Origin: Opitutaceae bacterium
GTDB taxonomy: Bacteria; Verrucomicrobiota; Verrucomicrobiia; Opitutales; Opitutaceae
DNA: 64,000 nt
Direction of reading: 5' to 3'
Assembly (NCBI GenBank): GCA_016711225.1
Contig: JADJTK010000006.1
Coordinates: 62,001-126,000 of the forward strand
A model generated the notes under the pieces. That model did not search any database and was not told where the DNA came from. It was given only the letters and a program-made list of their open reading frames with translations. The stretch's first letter is position 1; each line of letters begins with the position of its first letter. Below are positions 17,736-27,075 of the stretch, piece by piece. The position numbers and the translations under genes were made by a program.

Positions 17736-18582
17736 TCAGCTTCGCCACCGCGCCATCGCTGCGCCCGCCAGCAGGCCCGCCCCGAAGCCCGCCACGTGCG
17801 CGGCCACATCGGTGCGTTGCCCGCCGGCGCCATGCAGCGCGAGCAGCGTGAGCCCGGCGCCCAACGGCACAAATACCGCCCGCCAACGGCCCGACGGCAC
17901 GCTCCCCCAGGCCAGAGCCGCCGCCCGCCCGGTGAGCAGACCCAGGCCGGCAAACACCGCCGTCGAGGCGCCCAGCGAACGATACGGCCCCGGGAAACTC
18001 AGGGCCGCCACCGCGGTATTGGCTGCCACCGACGCCAACCCCAGGAGCAGCCATCCACGCAGCCGCCCGAAAGTCGCGCACACGACCGCAAAAACCAGTA
18101 CGCCGGAAAGCAGGTTGGACCACACGTGCGCCCAGTCCGCATGCAGGAAGAGCGCGGTCAGGGGCCGCCACCATTCGCCCCGCACAAACAACCCCTGCGG
18201 CTCCAGCGCACCCCGACGCTCCAGCCAGCCGCGCCACTCGCCTTGTGCCCAAAAAGCGGCCACGACCGCTGCCGCCCATAACGTCGGCGTGCCCAGTGCG
18301 AGATGGGCCAGCGCCGGCTTCGGCACGACCGCCGGCGGCGGCCAGCCCACGCTCTCGCGCTCGAACTTCGCCAACTGAGCCCGCACCGGCTCGACCAGCG
18401 CCGGCGCCACCAGCAGGCGGTAACCCCCAGCGCCTTCGGCCCAGGCAATACGTGTGCCCCATCGACCCCACCACCAGCCCGCGGTCGTGCCCCTGCCCGC
18501 TCGTGGCATAGACGCCCGCCTCCGCCAGCTCCTCCGGTAAGGGCGCAGCGTCCGGTCCGGCCGGTGGTTCTAGCGGAGGCAT
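17736..18582 (-). CDS. Rhomboid-family intramembrane serine protease, with one frameshift
   Basis: Membrane protease of about 280 residues. The rhomboid elements are present in order: PLTALFLHADWAHVWSNLLS (HxxxN-like loop region), GASTAVFAGLGLL with the catalytic Ser in GxS, and the His of VAAHVAGFGAGLLAG in the last helix. The N-terminal cytoplasmic part (PLPEELAEAGVYATSGQGH, GLVVGSMGHTY) is in a different frame. Removing one C from the CCC run at about 18440-18442 joins it to CLAEGAGGYRLLVAPALVE. The break is therefore probably an error or a very recent indel. The start is taken at the ATG at 18582 (MPPLEPPAGP), with 18600 as an alternative. The cleaved substrate is unknown. Confidence 0.8.
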
Positions 18583-18700
18583 CGCCGCCAGTAGGAGCAT
18601 TTGCGCCGCCGCGGGCCACGCCAATCCACCCTACTTTCTGTCTTCTAATCGTAACGACCAAAATTTGCTGTTTCCCGATCCAGACCCCACGGTGCGCCCC

Positions 18701-18973
18701 ATGCCGGAAACTGAAATGATGCGCGTCGAGTCTCTTATCTCCACCAACGGCAGCGCCGTCGTCGTGGTCCGCCGGAGCAAGAAGGGCCGCTTCCGTGTTT
18801 CTGGCCGCTCGGTCTTGGCCGGCGCAACGCTCAAGCCCGTCCTGAAGGTGCCCGGCACCAGCGCCCAAGGCGCAAACCAGGAATTTGCTCTCTTCGAGCT
18901 CCATCTCCTCAAGCAGGAGGACCTGCACAACTTCTCGATCGGGGAGGAAGTGCTTTTTGAGGAGGCGGAGTAG
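18701..18973 (+). CDS. Conserved-looking small protein of unknown function
   Basis: A 90-residue product (MPETEMMRVESLISTNGSA to GEEVLFEEAE) with a compact alternating pattern of strands, many Lys/Arg residues in the first half and an acidic tail. There is no signal peptide and no membrane segment. I do not recognise the family. It is called real because its composition is that of a folded soluble protein, its frame is clean, and it fills the gap between the rhomboid gene (divergent) and the surface-protein gene (convergent). An ATG start 12 codons earlier, at 18665, is possible. Confidence 0.55.
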   Translation: MPETEMMRVESLISTNGSAVVVVRRSKKGRFRVSGRSVLAGATLKPVLKVPGTSAQGANQEFALFELHLLKQEDLHNFSIGEEVLFEEAE

Positions 18974-19115
18974 TCGGACCGGGCAGAATACAGCCAGTCA
19001 CTCGGCCGGAGGCGTGGCATTCCCATTCGTTGGGGAGGGCGAGGCTCCGCCCGAGCCGAAGGAAACGACGGAACTCGCCACAGGAACCCGGCCCGAGCCC
19101 GGCCGAGCACGGTCC

Positions 19116-19135
19116 GCCCGGCCGACAGGCCGGGC
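19116..19135. terminator. Possible bidirectional hairpin between convergent genes
   Basis: An 8-bp perfect GC stem (GCCCGGCC / GGCCGGGC) with the loop GACA lies between the 3' ends of the small unknown gene and the surface-protein gene. It has no T run, so it may act only as a transcript-end hairpin. A separate palindromic stretch, GGGCGAGGCTCCGCCCGAGC, sits about 70 bp to its left. Confidence 0.4.
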
Positions 19136-19156
19136 GCCCAGAAGCTACCCCTTCGC

Positions 19157-20620
19157 CTACTGGCTGACGCTCTCGACTCTCAGCCGCAGGAAACGCCGCG
19201 GGCCGTCGCCCAGCGCCACGGCGTCCCGCGCCGTAACGGTACCCTCGCTGTTGGGATACCAGGTCGACACCACGGTCCATTGCACGAGGTCGACGCTGGA
19301 CTCCACCACATAGCTCAGCCCCGGGGCGAGCCGGCGCACGCTGAATTGCAGCGCCGGGTACGTGATCCCCGCCTCGACCACCGTCGTCCACGTGGTGGGC
19401 GGCGGCACCGAACCATGGGCCGGCAGATCGAGCGCGAAGCGCAGGAGATTGACCACGCCGGCGCCGTCGGGGTCCTGGTCCTGACCCACGATCTGCCCCT
19501 GGGAACGCTCGGCCTCGGTGAAGTTGGCGATCAGCCAATCCTCGTAGGTACCGATCACCGTCGGTGTCACCGTCAAATGGGCCGCGTCGTAGGCCATAGA
19601 GAACGGAGTGCTCCCGCCGGAACCCTGCAGCGGCACGAAGCGCGTGCCCTCCAGGCCCGCGGTGGCTCCAGTCTGATCCCACGCCACATAGCCGAGGGTG
19701 GGGCTGTCGCCGCGCAGGCCGTCGGGCACGAAACGAATCCGATCAACGGCACGAAGGAGCAGCACATCCCCGTCCGCCAGCGTGATGGCGAAGGTGTTCC
19801 AAGAGGAGCCTCCGTCGATGCTGAATTGCCAACGGCCATGGCTCGCATCGGCCTGGAACAAGGCGATGCCCTGCTCCGCTCCGGGATCCGCATCGGTGAT
19901 GCTGGAACCAACGATGGCGGCAACCGTGAGGCCGGCCGTCGCGGTGTCGGTCGAGAGTATGCCGGGAAGCACCGGATCGAAGGGCGTCAGCACCGGGGCG
20001 TCGTTGTTGGCCACTTCGAAGAAATTGTCGTTCGCCCCGGTTGGCGTGAGCTCGACCAGCGCATTGTCGCTGAGATCGCGGATGTTCTGGGCACCGCTGA
20101 AACCCAGCGTGACGGTGCCAGTGAGGCCCGCCAAATCCCCGCCCGTAACGGTGAGATCGTACGCGTTGCCGCCGGCGTCGACCGCGGTCGTGACCGTGGC
20201 GGTGGTGCCGGAGACGCCGAAGTCGCCTGCATCGACTCCCTGCACCGCCTCATCGAAGGCCACGCGGAAGCCGAGGGTGTCGGCCGTCGCCGGCGAGGCG
20301 GCGGGAGAACTGCGTAGGATCGAAGCCACGCGCGGCGCGACCACATCGGCCAGCGGGGTGATCGTGGCATCGTCCGCCAAAGCCGTCTCCGGATCGTCGG
20401 ACAACGTGCTACCGCCGTCGGAGGTGGCGGTGACCTGTTGGGAAATCTGGGTAACGGTCGGCGGCAGCGCCTCCTCGATAGCCACCTCGAAGGAGAGCCG
20501 GACGGACTCGCCCGGGGCGAGATCGCCGATCGGCACGGAAAGGTCGGCGCGGGCGGTGCCGGCAACCAGACCAAGCCCGACCGCGCTGAGGGAAACGAAA
20601 CGGAAGAACGAGCGATTCAT
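19157..20620 (-). CDS. Secreted surface protein with cadherin/Ig-like pattern
   Basis: 487 residues with a clear signal peptide (MNRSFFRFVSLSAVGLGLVA, cleavage after TARA). An N-terminal Thr/Ala-rich beta region is followed by repeats resembling bacterial Ig or cadherin folds (GTVTLGFSGAQNIRDLSDNA, GIALFQADASHGRWQFSID). A C-terminal module (LSYVVESSVDLVQWTVVSTW ... RRFLRLRV) looks like the C-terminal beta module found on many Verrucomicrobia secreted proteins. It starts 12 bp after the large adhesin gene ends, so the two form an operon and probably work together at the cell surface. The DADPGAEQGIALF segment resembles putative calcium-binding loops. The exact family is not recognised. Confidence 0.7.
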   Translation of the reverse strand: MNRSFFRFVSLSAVGLGLVAGTARADLSVPIGDLAPGESVRLSFEVAIEEALPPTVTQISQQVTATSDGGSTLSDDPETALADDATITPLADVVAPRVASILRSSPAASPATADTLGFRVAFDEAVQGVDAGDFGVSGTTATVTTAVDAGGNAYDLTVTGGDLAGLTGTVTLGFSGAQNIRDLSDNALVELTPTGANDNFFEVANNDAPVLTPFDPVLPGILSTDTATAGLTVAAIVGSSITDADPGAEQGIALFQADASHGRWQFSIDGGSSWNTFAITLADGDVLLLRAVDRIRFVPDGLRGDSPTLGYVAWDQTGATAGLEGTRFVPLQGSGGSTPFSMAYDAAHLTVTPTVIGTYEDWLIANFTEAERSQGQIVGQDQDPDGAGVVNLLRFALDLPAHGSVPPPTTWTTVVEAGITYPALQFSVRRLAPGLSYVVESSVDLVQWTVVSTWYPNSEGTVTARDAVALGDGPRRFLRLRVESVSQ

Positions 20621-20632
20621 GGCGGGGGCAGG

Positions 20633-23600
20633 TCAGTTGTTGGAGGGCAGCGTGACCGAGGCCGAGGTGAAGGAACGCCCGGAGGCGAGAGTGGCCTCGG
20701 CAGTCGACCCGATCGCACTGCGCGCCGTCACGTAGTTGGCCACCGTGACCAAGTCGCTCGTCGCGGCGCCCAAGCCGGTGAGTCCGAAGGTGGCCGTATC
20801 TCGAAGTCGCAGTCGGAAGCCTGGCACCCCGCCCGCGCTGGCCGAGACGTTGTCGTCGGTGTGGTTGGTGGTCCCGATGTCGAGCCGCAGGGTGCGGGTG
20901 TGGCGTGCCTCGATGAGCGTGCCGTACACGGAGCCGTAGGGCGACGCCGAGTTGTTGTCGGGGGCGAAAACGCTGTTGTTGAGATAGGTGAGGTCGAGCG
21001 CGTTGGTGCCGCTCGCCACCGCAAACCGGCTCTGGGCATGGAAGCCCTGGACGTCGGTGTGGTACACAGTGTTGCCGGTCACCGCGGCGCGACCAACGGC
21101 GTCGCCCGACACATCAAGCACGATGCCGGAGCCGTCGCGAGAGCCGGAGTCGGCCGTGCTCGCGATGCCAACGGTGTTGCCGCGAACCACGGCGTTGAGG
21201 TCCAAATTTGCCGCCGACGTGGCGGTGGTGCCGGCGCGGATCGCGGTGCTCAGCGACCCGGTCAGCGTATTGTTCTCTACTTTGGTCGTCATGTCTCCGG
21301 TGCCATCGTGGGCGAGATCCACACCCACCCAGTTGTTGGTGAAGGTGCAACCGATGGCATTGACCGTCTGCAGCGAGGTGCCGCCGCCGGAAGTAAGGAG
21401 CGCGCTGCTGTAGTTATTGGCGAAGGTAACATTGTTGGCCTCGACGGTGGCATTGGCCGAACCGCTGGCGACCAACACCAGGCCCATGCCGCCCATCGCG
21501 GGACGCGCAGTCCCCAAGAACCCAATTCGGCCGCCGGTGATTGTAAGGGTGAAGGTGCCGGCGGTGGGCATCAGGCGGATCTGATCCTCGGTCGAGCCGA
21601 CAAACGTGCTGTCGGTGATCGAGCAGGTGCCGGTGAGATTGCCAGCCTGGAGACCAGAGCGGGTGCCGTCGCGCAGGGCACTGGTGGCGCAGTTCTCGAC
21701 ATTGCAGTTGGCGAGCACGAGCCCGGCCACCGCGTCGGCGGCGATGCCGCTGCCGGCGATATTTTTGATCTCCATCTGCGTGAGGGTGAGCCCCGCCACA
21801 TTGCTGGCCGCGATGGCGCTGCTCGAGCTGTTCGCGCAATTCTGAATATTGAGCCAAGAGAGCGCCACAGCCTTGGTCGCAGTGAGGCTAATCGCCGTGC
21901 CGGTCGTATTTTGGATCAAGCCGCCGGAGGCCGCGCTGCCTGCGCCTGCGACCGAGAGGCCGCCCGCAGTGCCACCGGTGCCGGTACTATTGAGGGCAAT
22001 CGCCGTGCCGCTGCCGTTGGCCGAGATGCTCTTGAACTTCAGCCCGGCCGCACCGATCGCGGTATTGGCGACGTTCAGCGCCTGCCCGGTGGTAACCGTG
22101 AGCGTGCTGTCGGCGTGGGTCGAGGTGATGGTGCCGCCGCCGGTTGCGGCGAAGGCGGCGTTGGCACCGGTGGAGAGGGCGAGCTTACCGGTGAAGGCGA
22201 AAGTCGACCCTGTATTCGAACTCAGGTTGATACCCAGGCCGGCCGAGGCCGTGATCGGGGCCGCCAGCGTGAGCGTGCCACCGGTGTGCGAGCTGATGGC
22301 GAGCGCATTGCCCGAGCCGGCCTGCGTGATCGCACTGGTCGAGTCGGCCGTCAGAGAATACGCGCCACCGGTGATCCGGAATGCCACCCCGCTGGTGTTG
22401 GCGTTCAACGTCAGCCCCGTGATCGTCACGTCCCCGGTGCCGCTGGTCAACGCGATCCCAGCCGCGGAGCCGGTGGGCGTGAGCGTGAGGCCGGCCAGCG
22501 TGGTGGCGCCCGCGCCGGTCCCGCTGATGAGGGTCCCGGGTGTTGCCGGCGAGCGCGAGGCCGCGTACCGCCCCCACTCCGCCGCTCGCGGGCAGGGTGA
22601 TCTGTGCGGTGCTCCAGGCCGGCGCAGCCGCACTAGTCCCTGGCCCGGCGCTGTATGCTGGTACGGGCACGAGCGTGGTCAACGCCACGACCTGGCCCGC
22701 CAGCGTCTGCCCGGCCTTCAGCGTGTAGAGGCCACTATAACCACTGCCAGAATACAGATAGACGACATCGCCGGCCGCCGCGGCGGTGTAGCCAGCGGAG
22801 GTGACGAAGCCGGCGATCGAGTTGAACGGCGTGCCGAAGCGGCCGTCGCCGTTGGTCGCGGCTGCGGAATCGATGAACCAGACCCGGCGCGCCACGGTCA
22901 GCGTGACCTTGGCCACGCTCGGCTGGGTGAAGCCGTTGTCGACCTGGTAGTAGAAGGAATCCTCGCCGGTGAAGCCCGCCTTCGGGTTGTAGACAAAACT
23001 TCCGTCCGCCTGCACCACCAGCGAGCCGCCCTGCGCGGTCTCCGTGGGGGTGGCGGAACCGGCCGGAGTGGTGACCGTGGCGGCGTCCTTGCCGACCTTG
23101 AGCACCTGGAGCGCGCTCCCCGCGTCCGCCCCCGCGCCGCCAAAGCTGTGGATCACGCCCTGCGCCGAGCTGGGCTGGATGGCGATGTTGCCGACCAGCG
23201 CCAACGCATCGGCCTTGGCCGCCGGCCGGGTGCCGACCGCGATCTGTGCCGTGGCTGTGCTGGCACCACTGGCATTGGCGATCCGATACTGGAAGGAGAA
23301 AAGGCCCGTGAAGCCGGGCTTCGGGGTGTAGGCGAGACTGCCGTCCGCGTTCACCCGCAACTGGTGGCCATCGACGGTGGTGGCGCTGTCGGCGGCGTTG
23401 TCGCCGACGCTGCCGCCCAACATTCCGCCGCCAAAAGAGGTGACCGTCGCCGCGGGCGCCCCGAGGAAGGCGGCGCCGAGCAGGCCCTCGCCGGCGGTGC
23501 GGGTGTAGGCCGTATCGAACGCCACATGCCAGGCATCACCCGGCGCGCTCGCCGCAGCGGGCGCAGTGGACCGGGCCAGAGGCGAGGCCGTGAGACTACC

Positions 23601-24377
23601 GGCCACGTCGGTGGTATGGGCGGGCACCGCCGCGGCGACCTGCACGTTGGTGAGGGTGACCGCGCCGGGATTCGTCACCGTGAGGAAATAGCGCAGTGTA
23701 TCACCTGCTCCGGCACGGCCGTCGCCATTGCGGTCCACCAGCACCACATCGGTGAGGCGGGCGATGGGCTCGCTCTCGGTGGTCTTGGTGGTGCGCAGGA
23801 AATCGACCTGCACACGGTTCGCCGTCGCACCGAGCTTCAATGCCAAGCCGACCGCCCCCACGCTGCCGAAGTTCGCCGTGCCGGTGAGCGCCGAGAACGG
23901 CACCCGGTAGTAGGCGGGCTGGCCTGTCGCCGCCACCGCCACATCCACAGAAGACAACTTGGTGTCGTCGGTCCAGACCTGCAACGTGAGGGTGGTGGCC
24001 TGGGTAGCCGCCGTCACTCCGAACAGGAAGGCGTCGTCGCCGCCGCCGTCGAGCGCCACTCCGCCCAGTCCGGTCTTGAGGCTCGCCGCCCCGCCCCAGA
24101 TCACCTGCGCCAGCCCGCTGCCGGCGGCATCCTGGCCGAGCTCGAGCACCCCTCCCGCAACGCTCGCCCGACTGCCGGCTTGGGGCGCCAGCAGGCGCGT
24201 GCCTCCGAGCATGGCTCCGGGGCGGGTGTGGGTCGCCCCGCCGGCCACCAGCGGCTGCGGTGCATCGAAGGAGTCGACCGTCGTCGCCGACCATCCACTA
24301 CCAGTGGCCAACAACCAACCGAACAGGGAAACGCCGACCGCGCGCAGCGGCCGTGTCGAGAGTGTGAGGAAGGACAT
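20633..24377 (-). CDS. Giant adhesin-like beta-helix protein, with one frameshift
   Basis: About 1,250 residues behind a signal peptide (VSLFGWLLATGSGWSA). The N-terminal third holds a jelly-roll-like region and a DUF11-type segment (DRNGDGRAGAGDTLRYFLTV, TNPGAVTLTNVQVAA). Two Ig/cadherin-like domains follow, each with an F-T-G-x-x-S-F core (ADGSLAYTPKPGFTGLFSF, ADGSFVYNPKAGFTGEDSF). From about 22,500 down to the end it is a long Gly/Thr/Asn-rich right-handed beta helix of the kind in filamentous adhesins. The frame changes near 22,540. Removing one C from the CCC run (+ strand GGG) joins NT to GTLISGTG. The ATG at 24377 follows a spacer with a weak ribosome site. It is the first gene of an operon with the surface protein. 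A role in attachment is inferred. No autotransporter barrel is seen. Confidence 0.72.
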
Positions 24378-24621
24378 GGGAGAGAGCGTGTGGAGGCGTG
24401 GGGACTCCGGGCCGAAGCAGGAAGAGAGGGTCCGGGTCCCAAGGGACGCGCGGTTTGCACCTGGCAATATGGCCGCTTTTGCGCGCCCCGAGGGCAAGCC
24501 CTTTCTCGGCTCTGACCGGCTCCATATCCGCATTTTTGGCGACGCTTGTGATCAAGATTGACGCTCCCCGGCCTCGCGGTGTGATGCGCACACGCACCGT
24601 TGCGTGCCGGCCTTCCCACTC

Positions 24622-24939
24622 ATGCCCGCCTCCTTGGACACTCTCGCCCGCGCCGACTTCGCCACGCTTGAAGGGCAGACCCTTGCCCTTGAGTGGGCTG
24701 AGGGGCAGACAACTCCGGCGACACTGCGGCAGGTGCGTTCACTCGGCTACCACCGCCCCCCCGACGCCGGTGGGCGCGAGTCCTTCCGTTTCCTGCTCGA
24801 GATCGCCCCGACCTTCACCCTGCCCCAGCGCATCTACGCGCTCCATCACCCGACCTTGGGGCGCATCGAACTGTTTCTCGTTCCCATCGCCCGCGACGCC
24901 GCCGCCCTGAAGCTGGAAGCCATCTTCAATTTCGCCTAA
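24622..24939 (+). CDS. DUF6916-like small protein
   Basis: About 105 residues (MPASLDTLARADFATLEGQT to LKLEAIFNFA). The central pattern FRFLLEIAPTF, then HPTLGRIELFLVPI and EAIFNF, is shared with the protein at 27076-27495. There the same positions read FSLWLQRE, HATLGRFEMFVVPK and EAVFNR. The two are clearly paralogues. DUF6916 members are often found next to tail-collar genes, and their function is unknown. This copy has no signal peptide. It is the first gene of a run of five on the + strand, with the first tail-collar gene starting 11 bp after its stop. A GTG 6 codons upstream (24604) is an alternative start. Confidence 0.65.
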   Translation: MPASLDTLARADFATLEGQTLALEWAEGQTTPATLRQVRSLGYHRPPDAGGRESFRFLLEIAPTFTLPQRIYALHHPTLGRIELFLVPIARDAAALKLEAIFNFA

Positions 24940-24950
24940 TCCCACCCACT

Positions 24951-25451
24951 ATGGCCGAGCCCTTCCTTTCTGAAATTCGCCTGATGTCGTTTGTGTTCCC
25001 CCCCAAAGGCTGGGCGCTGTGCAACGGCCAATTGCTGCCCATCAACCAGAACCAGGCGCTGTTCTCGCTCTTGGGCACGACCTTCGGCGGCGATGGCCGA
25101 GTCAACTTCGGCCTGCCCGACCTGCGTGGCCGCACCCCGATCCATGTCGGGAGCAGCCATACCCTCGGCGAGCGCGGCGGAGAGCAGGCTCATACGCTGA
25201 GCATCTCCGAGATCCCCACCCACACCCACGTCCTGCGAGCCAGCAGCACCACGGCCAACGAGGTGGCCCCAACCAACAACCTGCCCGCCGCCAGCCCCGA
25301 GCCCGGCTACGCAGCGGCCAGCGACTTGGCCGCCATGCATGCCGCCTCGGTCACCAACGTCGGTGGCAGCCAGGCCCATCTCAACATGCAGCCCTTCCTC
25401 ACCCTCAGCTTTTGCATCGCGCTGCAGGGCATCTTCCCCTCCCCCACCTGA
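24951..25451 (+). CDS. Tail-collar domain protein (Mdp type), copy 1
   Basis: 166 residues. The phage-tail-collar signature is complete: FPPKGWALCNGQLLPINQNQ, then LFSLLGTTFGGDGRVNFGLP and DLRGRTPIHVG. A His-rich turn follows (SEIPTHTHVLRAS), with the end SFCIALQGIFPS. The family is that of microcystin-dependent protein and short tail-fibre collar domains. It occurs in many bacteria outside prophages as a set of two to four genes, with function unknown. Copies 2 and 3 follow with 7 and 12 bp between stop and start, so they are one operon. No other phage structural gene is near, so a prophage remnant is unlikely. Confidence 0.88.
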   Translation: MAEPFLSEIRLMSFVFPPKGWALCNGQLLPINQNQALFSLLGTTFGGDGRVNFGLPDLRGRTPIHVGSSHTLGERGGEQAHTLSISEIPTHTHVLRASSTTANEVAPTNNLPAASPEPGYAAASDLAAMHAASVTNVGGSQAHLNMQPFLTLSFCIALQGIFPSPT

Positions 25452-25458
25452 CCCTCCC

Positions 25459-25965
25459 ATGGCCCAACCCTACGTCGGAGAAATTCGGATATTTGCAGGC
25501 AATTTCGCCCCTGCCGGCTGGATGTTTTGTGAAGGCCAGCTCCTGCCCATTTCCGAATACGAAACCCTTTTCCAGTTGATCGGCACCAACTTCGGCGGCG
25601 ACGGCCAGTCCACCTTCGCCCTGCCCGACCTGCGCGGCCGCCTTCCGATCCATCAGGGCAACGGCTTCGTCCTCGCCGAAACCGGCGGCGCCGAGGAAAT
25701 CACGCTGACCGCCAATCAGATTCCGGCCCACTCCCATCCCCTGCTCGCCTCCTCCCGCGCGGCCGACTCCGGCCAGCCCTCCGGCCGCGTGTTCGGCGCC
25801 GCCCGCCCCGGAGCCGACCTCTATATCGAGGACACCACCGACTCGAACTGTGCCCCCACCGCCATCACCTCGGTCGGTGGCAGCCAGCCGCACAGCAACT
25901 TCCAGCCGTATCTGTGCGTAGACTATATCATCTCGCTCTACGGCATCTTCCCCTCTCCCACCTGA
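25459..25965 (+). CDS. Tail-collar domain protein (Mdp type), copy 2
   Basis: 168 residues, the second of three tandem homologues. It has AGNFAPAGWMFCEGQLLPIS, LFQLIGTNFGGDGQSTFALP and DLRGRLPIHQG, then NQIPAHSHPLLASS and VDYIISLYGIFPSPT. The core is the same as in its neighbours, while the mid-region after the His-rich turn differs (GRVFGAARPGADLYIEDTTD). This is the usual pattern of divergence in the insert between two conserved ends, and it suggests three related but distinct subunits rather than a recent duplication. Confidence 0.88.
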   Translation: MAQPYVGEIRIFAGNFAPAGWMFCEGQLLPISEYETLFQLIGTNFGGDGQSTFALPDLRGRLPIHQGNGFVLAETGGAEEITLTANQIPAHSHPLLASSRAADSGQPSGRVFGAARPGADLYIEDTTDSNCAPTAITSVGGSQPHSNFQPYLCVDYIISLYGIFPSPT

Positions 25966-25977
25966 CCCGCCCCCGCC

Positions 25978-26499
25978 ATGGCCGATCCCTTCGTCGCCGA
26001 GATTCGCATCTTCCCCTTCAACTTCGCGCCCAAGGGCTGGGCCTGGTGCGACGGGCAGTTGCTGCCCCTCTCCCAGAACACCGCCCTCTTCTCGCTGCTG
26101 GGCACCACCTACGGCGGCAACGGCAAGAGCAACTTCGCCCTGCCCGATCTCCAGGGCCGCGCCGCCATGCACCCGGGCCAGGGCCCGGGCCTCTCGCTGC
26201 ACGATCTCGGCGAAACCGGCGGCAGCGACACCGTCTCCCTGCTGGAGAGCGAGATCCCCTCGCACAGCCACACCTTGCGCGCGCGCAACGATCAGGCCGA
26301 TACCCCGAAGCCCTCTGCCTCCTCGCTCGCCCACCCAACCACGGCCACCTACCAGACCGTCACCAACTCTGCGCTCGTGCCCATGGCGCCCGCCGCCCTG
26401 GCCCCCGCCGGCGGCGACCAGCCCCACAACAACCTGCAGCCGTATCCGACGTTCTACTTCTGCATCGCGATGCAGGGAGTCTTCCCGCCGCGCACCTGA
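25978..26499 (+). CDS. Tail-collar domain protein (Mdp type), copy 3
   Basis: 173 residues, third of the tandem set. Key stretches are FAPKGWAWCDGQLLPLSQNT, LFSLLGTTYGGNGKSNFALP, DLQGRAAMHPG, SEIPSHSHTLRARN and FYFCIAMQGVFPPRT. The mid-insert is slightly longer than in copies 1 and 2 (PGLSLHDLGETGGSDTVSLL). It is followed after 14 bp by an acetyltransferase gene that seems to be part of the same transcript. The three products could form a hetero-trimeric or fibre-like structure. That is inference from the collar fold, not shown. Confidence 0.88.
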   Translation: MADPFVAEIRIFPFNFAPKGWAWCDGQLLPLSQNTALFSLLGTTYGGNGKSNFALPDLQGRAAMHPGQGPGLSLHDLGETGGSDTVSLLESEIPSHSHTLRARNDQADTPKPSASSLAHPTTATYQTVTNSALVPMAPAALAPAGGDQPHNNLQPYPTFYFCIAMQGVFPPRT

Positions 26500-26513
26500 G
26501 CCGGCCTCTTCGG

Positions 26514-27041
26514 GTGCTCACCGAGCCTAGCCTCTGCGTCGCGGGCCGGCGGCTGACCTGCCGGCCGGCCACCGCGGCCGACACCGCCTTCCTGCGCGAG
26601 GTTTACGCCGCCAGCCGCGCCGAGGAGCTCGCGCCACTGCCCTGGCCCGCGGCCGCCAAGCAGGCCTTTCTCGACCAGCAGGCCGCCGCCCAAGACCACT
26701 CCTATCGGCACAACTACCCCGGCGCCGATTTCCTGGTGATCCTCGTCGATGCCACTCCCGCCGGCCGGCTCTACCTCCACGCCCGCCCCTCGGAAATCCG
26801 AATTATGGATATCGCGCTGCTGCCGGCCTTCCGTGGCCTGGGCTTCGGCTCCGCCCTCCTGCGGCGAATCCAGGAACTTGGCACGGCGTCCGGTCGCGCC
26901 GTCTCGATCCATGTCGAGACTTTCAACCCGGCGCGCCGCCTCTACGAACGGCTCGGCTTCCGCCCCGCCGGCCAGACCGAGGTCTATCTCCTGCTGGAAT
27001 GGCTGCCCTCCGTGACGGCCCCGCCTCCACCCGCTCCGTAG
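26514..27041 (+). CDS. GNAT-family N-acetyltransferase in the tail-collar operon
   Basis: 175 residues starting at the GTG at 26514, 14 bp after the third tail-collar gene. The acetyl-CoA loop is DIALLPAFRGLGFGSALLRR, with VSIHVETFNPARRLYERLGF as the usual GNAT motif B. The N-terminal segment is typical (LTCRPATAADTAFLREVYAA). A GNAT gene of this kind repeatedly accompanies tail-collar triplets, as far as I recall. It may modify one of them or a cargo, but no substrate is known. Upstream in-frame codons overlap the third collar gene and were left out. Confidence 0.82.
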   Translation: MLTEPSLCVAGRRLTCRPATAADTAFLREVYAASRAEELAPLPWPAAAKQAFLDQQAAAQDHSYRHNYPGADFLVILVDATPAGRLYLHARPSEIRIMDIALLPAFRGLGFGSALLRRIQELGTASGRAVSIHVETFNPARRLYERLGFRPAGQTEVYLLLEWLPSVTAPPPPAP

Positions 27042-27075
27042 CGGGGCGCCGCCTTCGCCGCCAAGCCGGTCCGGC

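Noticed and set aside
20438..24515. Very long + strand open frames opposite the adhesin operon
   Set aside because: They mirror the Gly/Thr-rich repeats of the minus-strand adhesins. The real genes have signal peptides and known domain types, whereas these have low-complexity Arg/Gly composition.
24951..26499. Prophage tail region
   Set aside because: Only collar-domain genes are present. There is no tape measure, sheath, baseplate, lysis or integrase gene nearby.
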